DNA of 64,000 nucleotides from RGIG9115 sp045644665 (lineage in GTDB: Bacteria; Bacillota; Clostridia; UBA1381): NCBI GenBank assembly GCA_045644665.1, contig JAZRHH010000023.1, positions 1 to 64,000 on the forward strand, read 5' to 3'. Positions 61,258 to 64,000 of this stretch are shown piece by piece. The first letter of the stretch is position 1, and every line of letters begins with the position of its first letter. A program made the translations under genes and the position numbers. The notes below the pieces were generated by a model that saw only the letters and a list, made by a program, of their open reading frames with translations, had not been told where the DNA came from and searched no databases.

Positions 61258-62296
61258 ATTCAGACTGTCTTTCGAGGGCTTCCCATATTCCACTTATATA
61301 TACTGCTCCCAGGGCTCTGTCATAAAGACCATATCCGGGCTTTCCTGTTTCTCCCCATATCATTCTTCCGTGGTCAGGTCTTACATATCCGTCAAATCCC
61401 TCATCATGATATGCTTTTATTATTCCAAATATATCAAGGGAGCCGCACTCTGTTTTATGAGCTGTTTCCTCAAAGGAATGGTCTCCTGTAATTTTTATGT
61501 TGCGAATATGAGCAAAGTGTATTCTGCCCGGGAAGCTGTGTATAATATCAATAATATCATTGTCGCAAGATGCCCCAAGAGAGCCGCTGCAAAGGGTTAT
61601 TCCGTTATATTTGCTTTCATAAAGGTTTAAAAACCTTTTTAAATTTTCCTTGCTAGTGATTATTCTGGGAAGTCCAAAAATACTCCAGGGCGGGTCGTCG
61701 GGATGTATTGCCATTTTGATTTTTACTTCCTCTGCCACCTTAATTACTCTGTCAAGAAAATATTTTAAATTGTTCCATAAATCTTCTTCTGTTATGCTAT
61801 TATAGGCTTCAAGAAGTGATTTCATATCATCCTTTGTGTAGCTCGAATCCCAACCGGGCAAAGAAAGCTCACCGGAAACAGGATCCATTTTTTGAACTGT
61901 TTCGTTATGATACGCAAGGGAATTTGAGCCGTCAGAAAGAGGCTCGGCAAGGGTAGAACGTGTCCAGTCAAACACCGGCATAAAATTATAGCAAACACAG
62001 TCAATTCCGGCTTTTGCCAAGTTCTTAAGGGTTGTGCAATAGTTTTCTATATACCTGTCGCGAGTATCTCTTCCAAGTTTTATATCCTCGTGAACAGGCA
62101 CGCTTTCTATTACAGACAGCTCAAGACCTGATTTTTCTACTATTTCTTTCAGCTTTATAATTTTTTCGTATTCCCACACTTCCCCAACAGGCACGTCATA
62201 AATAGCAGACACGATTCCCTCTACCCCGGGAATTTGCCTTATTTTTTCCAAGGTAACAGGGTCGTCTTCCCCGTACCATCTGAATGTCATTTTCAT
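61256..62296 (-). CDS. uxuA: Mannonate dehydratase
   Basis: UxuA dehydrates D-mannonate to 2-keto-3-deoxygluconate, using Fe2+ or Mn2+. The 346 residues start MKMTFRWYGEDDPVTLEKIRQIPGVEGIV (opening residues) and have CVCYNFMPVFDWTRS near 109, MAIHPDDPPWSIFGLPRI near 199 and GYVRPDHGRMIWGE near 315. It heads the uxuA-SDR-uxaC cluster. Substrate glucuronate of dietary or pectic origin is an inference. GAGCGAT-type weak RBS. Confidence 0.95.
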   Translation of the reverse strand: MKMTFRWYGEDDPVTLEKIRQIPGVEGIVSAIYDVPVGEVWEYEKIIKLKEIVEKSGLELSVIESVPVHEDIKLGRDTRDRYIENYCTTLKNLAKAGIDCVCYNFMPVFDWTRSTLAEPLSDGSNSLAYHNETVQKMDPVSGELSLPGWDSSYTKDDMKSLLEAYNSITEEDLWNNLKYFLDRVIKVAEEVKIKMAIHPDDPPWSIFGLPRIITSKENLKRFLNLYESKYNGITLCSGSLGASCDNDIIDIIHSFPGRIHFAHIRNIKITGDHSFEETAHKTECGSLDIFGIIKAYHDEGFDGYVRPDHGRMIWGETGKPGYGLYDRALGAVYISGIWEALERQSE

Positions 62297-62365
62297 ACAA
62301 TCGCTCCAAATAATTTATTTTGTAATTTTATATTGCCCAACAAAAAAAGACACATACGTGTCTTT

Positions 62366-63229
62366 TTAATATTTTTTTATGTATTCCCTGAGCCTTTTCA
62401 TAGAGCTTGACAGATATGCATCCTTTTTCCACACAAGACTCACATCAACAAACATTGGATTGCTTATGGGCACAGGAACGATACCTATTGTATCAATTAA
62501 TTCCCTGAACATAAAACCTGCTGCAATATTATTGGAAATAATACTTTGCATTGTAGAAAGCTGCTTTGTTTGCAAAAGTATATCAGGCTTAATATTTTCT
62601 ACTTCAAACCACTTTTTAATTTCCTCTGTTTGAAAGAAGCTGTTTTCAAAGAGTACCAAAGGTGTATTTTCCAACATTTTCGGCGTTACAGCTGTAAATT
62701 TTGAAACAGGGTTATTTTTTGCTGCAGCACAAACAATTTCCAACCTTTTCACTCTTGAACAAGATAAATTACTTTCAAAAGGCTTTGAGTGAGGAAGAAA
62801 AATCATATCAACATAGTCTTCCTCAAGCAGTTTCTTTAGTTCAATACTTCCCCCTTCTGTAATTTCAAGGGTAATTTCCGGATTGGCACCCAGGAAATTG
62901 CTATAAATATGCGGAAGGAGCAGGGACCCTATCATAGGAGGAATACCAACCCTGAGCCTTTTTCTTTCAGTCCCCAAATCGTTCATTACCTTTTCCATTT
63001 CCTCTGCTCGCTCAAGCACATCATCACACATTTTAAATAATATTTCGCCCTCCGCCGTCAACACCATTCCTCTGTGGCATCTGGAAAACAAGGATACACC
63101 AAATTCCTTTTCCATTTCTTTTATGGCATTTGAAAGAGATGGTTGTGAAATATGCAGGTACTCTGCCGCTGCAGAAACAGTCTTATATATGCAAACCGCT
63201 TTAAAATATTTAAGCTGTGTTAAATTCAT
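62366..63229 (-). CDS. LysR-family transcriptional regulator
   Basis: The 287-residue protein has the N-terminal winged HTH NLTQLKYFKAVCIYKTVSAAAEYLHISQPSLSNAIKEMEKEFGVSLFSR (first part) and a periplasmic-binding-like effector domain from about 90. The ATG at 63229 has GAGGTG seven bases upstream; a GTG at 63238 overlaps that RBS. It is divergent from a decarboxylating dehydrogenase gene and has a dyad at its own promoter, the classical LysR layout. It may also control the uxu genes just downstream, but that is not shown. Confidence 0.92.
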   Translation of the reverse strand: MNLTQLKYFKAVCIYKTVSAAAEYLHISQPSLSNAIKEMEKEFGVSLFSRCHRGMVLTAEGEILFKMCDDVLERAEEMEKVMNDLGTERKRLRVGIPPMIGSLLLPHIYSNFLGANPEITLEITEGGSIELKKLLEEDYVDMIFLPHSKPFESNLSCSRVKRLEIVCAAAKNNPVSKFTAVTPKMLENTPLVLFENSFFQTEEIKKWFEVENIKPDILLQTKQLSTMQSIISNNIAAGFMFRELIDTIGIVPVPISNPMFVDVSLVWKKDAYLSSSMKRLREYIKKY

Positions 63230-63248
63230 AAAATTCACCTCTTTTTAT

Positions 63249-63277
63249 ATTGTATAGCTTTTTGCTATATTTGTCAA
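63249..63277 (-). promoter_or_regulatory. Promoter of the LysR gene with dyad in the spacer
   Basis: TTGACA (63277-63272), 17-base spacer, TACAAT (63254-63249). The perfect dyad TATAGC-TTTTT-GCTATA (63253-63269) covers the spacer, so self-repression is likely. Confidence 0.7.
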
Positions 63278-63289
63278 GGAAATATGTAT

Positions 63290-63318
63290 TTTACAAATAT
63301 ATTTTGTCGTGATACAAT
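63290..63318 (+). promoter_or_regulatory. Promoter of the dehydrogenase gene
   Basis: TTTACA (63290-63295), 17-base spacer, TACAAT (63313-63318), 27 bp before the ATG and just beside the LysR dyad. Confidence 0.6.
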
Positions 63319-63344
63319 AAAAAAAATAATAGGGGGTGTAAAAT

Positions 63345-64000
63345 ATGAAGTTACATAAAATTGCAGTTATTGCAGGTGACGGAATAGGTCCTGAGGTTAT
63401 TGACGAGGGCGTAAAGGTTCTAAAGGAAGTAGCACGCATTGACGGAAGCTTTGATTTTGATTTTACTTATTTCCCTTGGGGCTGTGAATATTACAGAGAG
63501 ACAGGCAGAATGATGTCTGAAAAAGGAATGGAAAGACTACAGGAATTTGACGCTATATTTTTAGGTGCAGTAGGTGCTCCGGGCGTTCCTGACCATGTTT
63601 CACTAAGAGATTTGCTTCTTACTATAAGAAAGGGCTTTGACCAGTACATTAATATAAGACCGGTAAAACTTTTAAAGGGTGCACCTACTCCGTTAAAAGA
63701 CGCTAAACCTGAAGATATTGATATGATATTTATAAGAGAAAATACCGAAGGCGAGTATGCAGGCAGCGGAAGCTGGCTCTACAAAGGCAAGCCAAACGAA
63801 GTTGTTATTCAAGACGGTGTTTTTTCAAGAAAAGGCTGCGAGCGTGTTATAAGATATGCCTACGAGGTTGCCAAGGCTGAGGGCAAAACTCTTACAAGTG
63901 TAAGCAAGGCAAATGCCCTTAACTATTCAATGGTATTTTGGGACCAGATTTTTGAAGAGGTCGGAAGAGAATATCCGGAAGTAAAGACATATTCTTGCCT
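63345..64000 (+). CDS. Tartrate/D-malate dehydrogenase-like (isopropylmalate dehydrogenase family), 3' end outside window
   Basis: An NAD-dependent beta-decarboxylating dehydrogenase. It opens KLHKIAVIAGDGIGPEVIDEG and has the family substrate Arg residues in LRDLLLTIRKGFDQYINIRPVKLL and IRENTEGEYAGSG. The sequence is closer to tartrate/D-malate dehydrogenase than to LeuB, judged by FDQYINIRP and GVPDHVSLRDLL. Only 218 codons are within the window. GGGGGTG RBS. Divergent from the LysR gene. Confidence 0.9.
   Translation, partial: MKLHKIAVIAGDGIGPEVIDEGVKVLKEVARIDGSFDFDFTYFPWGCEYYRETGRMMSEKGMERLQEFDAIFLGAVGAPGVPDHVSLRDLLLTIRKGFDQYINIRPVKLLKGAPTPLKDAKPEDIDMIFIRENTEGEYAGSGSWLYKGKPNEVVIQDGVFSRKGCERVIRYAYEVAKAEGKTLTSVSKANALNYSMVFWDQIFEEVGREYPEVKTYSC

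Noticed and set aside
1..64000. CRISPR arrays, insertion sequences, prophage genes, rRNA
   Set aside because: No repeat-spacer pattern, transposase, integrase, phage structural gene or rRNA sequence was recognised.

Overview
The window reads as chromosomal DNA of a strictly fermentative, low-GC Gram-positive anaerobe of class Clostridia, with signs of sporulation ancestry. Support comes from RicT, SpoVAC, a LonB-type AAA+ protein, a BofC-like protein, WhiA, HPr kinase, YqhQ/DUF1385, a CD1247-type protein, pyruvate formate-lyase, short SRP RNA upstream of dnaX, and S-layer-homology and stalk-domain surface proteins. Genus cannot be fixed from sequence alone; a gut Oscillospirales/Monoglobales-like organism is a guess. 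No phage, IS element, CRISPR array or rRNA was seen. Most intergenic gaps contain sigma-A promoters with 16-17 bp spacers and hairpin terminators.

Layout. 1-1394: mazG (cut by the window edge) and ricT, with three different codon usages inside 1.4 kb, which looks like an assembly chimera or recent recombination. 1424-7031 (minus): a TPR membrane protein, a degenerate DnaA-like AAA+ protein, proA, proB, a 2-hydroxyacid dehydrogenase, pfkA and a small protein. 7181-14291 (minus): hprK-murB-rapZ-whiA-dnaE, without the usual yvcK. 14564-18883 (plus): rpmB, then murA-walJ-rlmH-radA. 18896-25300: M14 peptidase, an unaccompanied spoVAC, DUF5685, a J-domain protein, a membrane protein, yqhQ, prmC and a patatin. 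25381-28748 (minus): a small division/wall cluster of second murA, ftsQ and ftsZ. 28887-34128: an AraC regulator, two tandem MATE exporters whose promoters were duplicated with them, and an SLH-SGNH surface protein. 34182-43227 (minus): CD1247-like, efp, a LonB-like ATPase without its protease domain, ftsH, two surface proteins and a class A PBP. 43425-49398 (plus): BofC-like, CIRCE-controlled groESL, the pfl operon and tRNA-Leu. 49456-55072: SGNH protein, AraC/MFS/MBL cassette, CNNM/CorC transporter. 55272-58215 (minus): ffs-dnaX-ybaB-recR. 58285-64000: PAQR protein, glucuronate operon (uxuA-SDR-uxaC), and a LysR regulator divergent from a malate/tartrate-type dehydrogenase cut by the right edge.

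The most notable system is pyruvate formate-lyase. The core protein ends before the glycyl-radical domain, and that domain is a separate 80-residue gene with its own strong ribosome binding site, followed by the activase. The core frame also carries an in-frame TGA where family members have serine. Other points for follow-up are the protease-less LonB, the walker-less DnaA-like protein, a possible 32-residue ORF in a structured leader upstream of the CNNM gene, and a long GC-rich hairpin inside the glucuronate operon.
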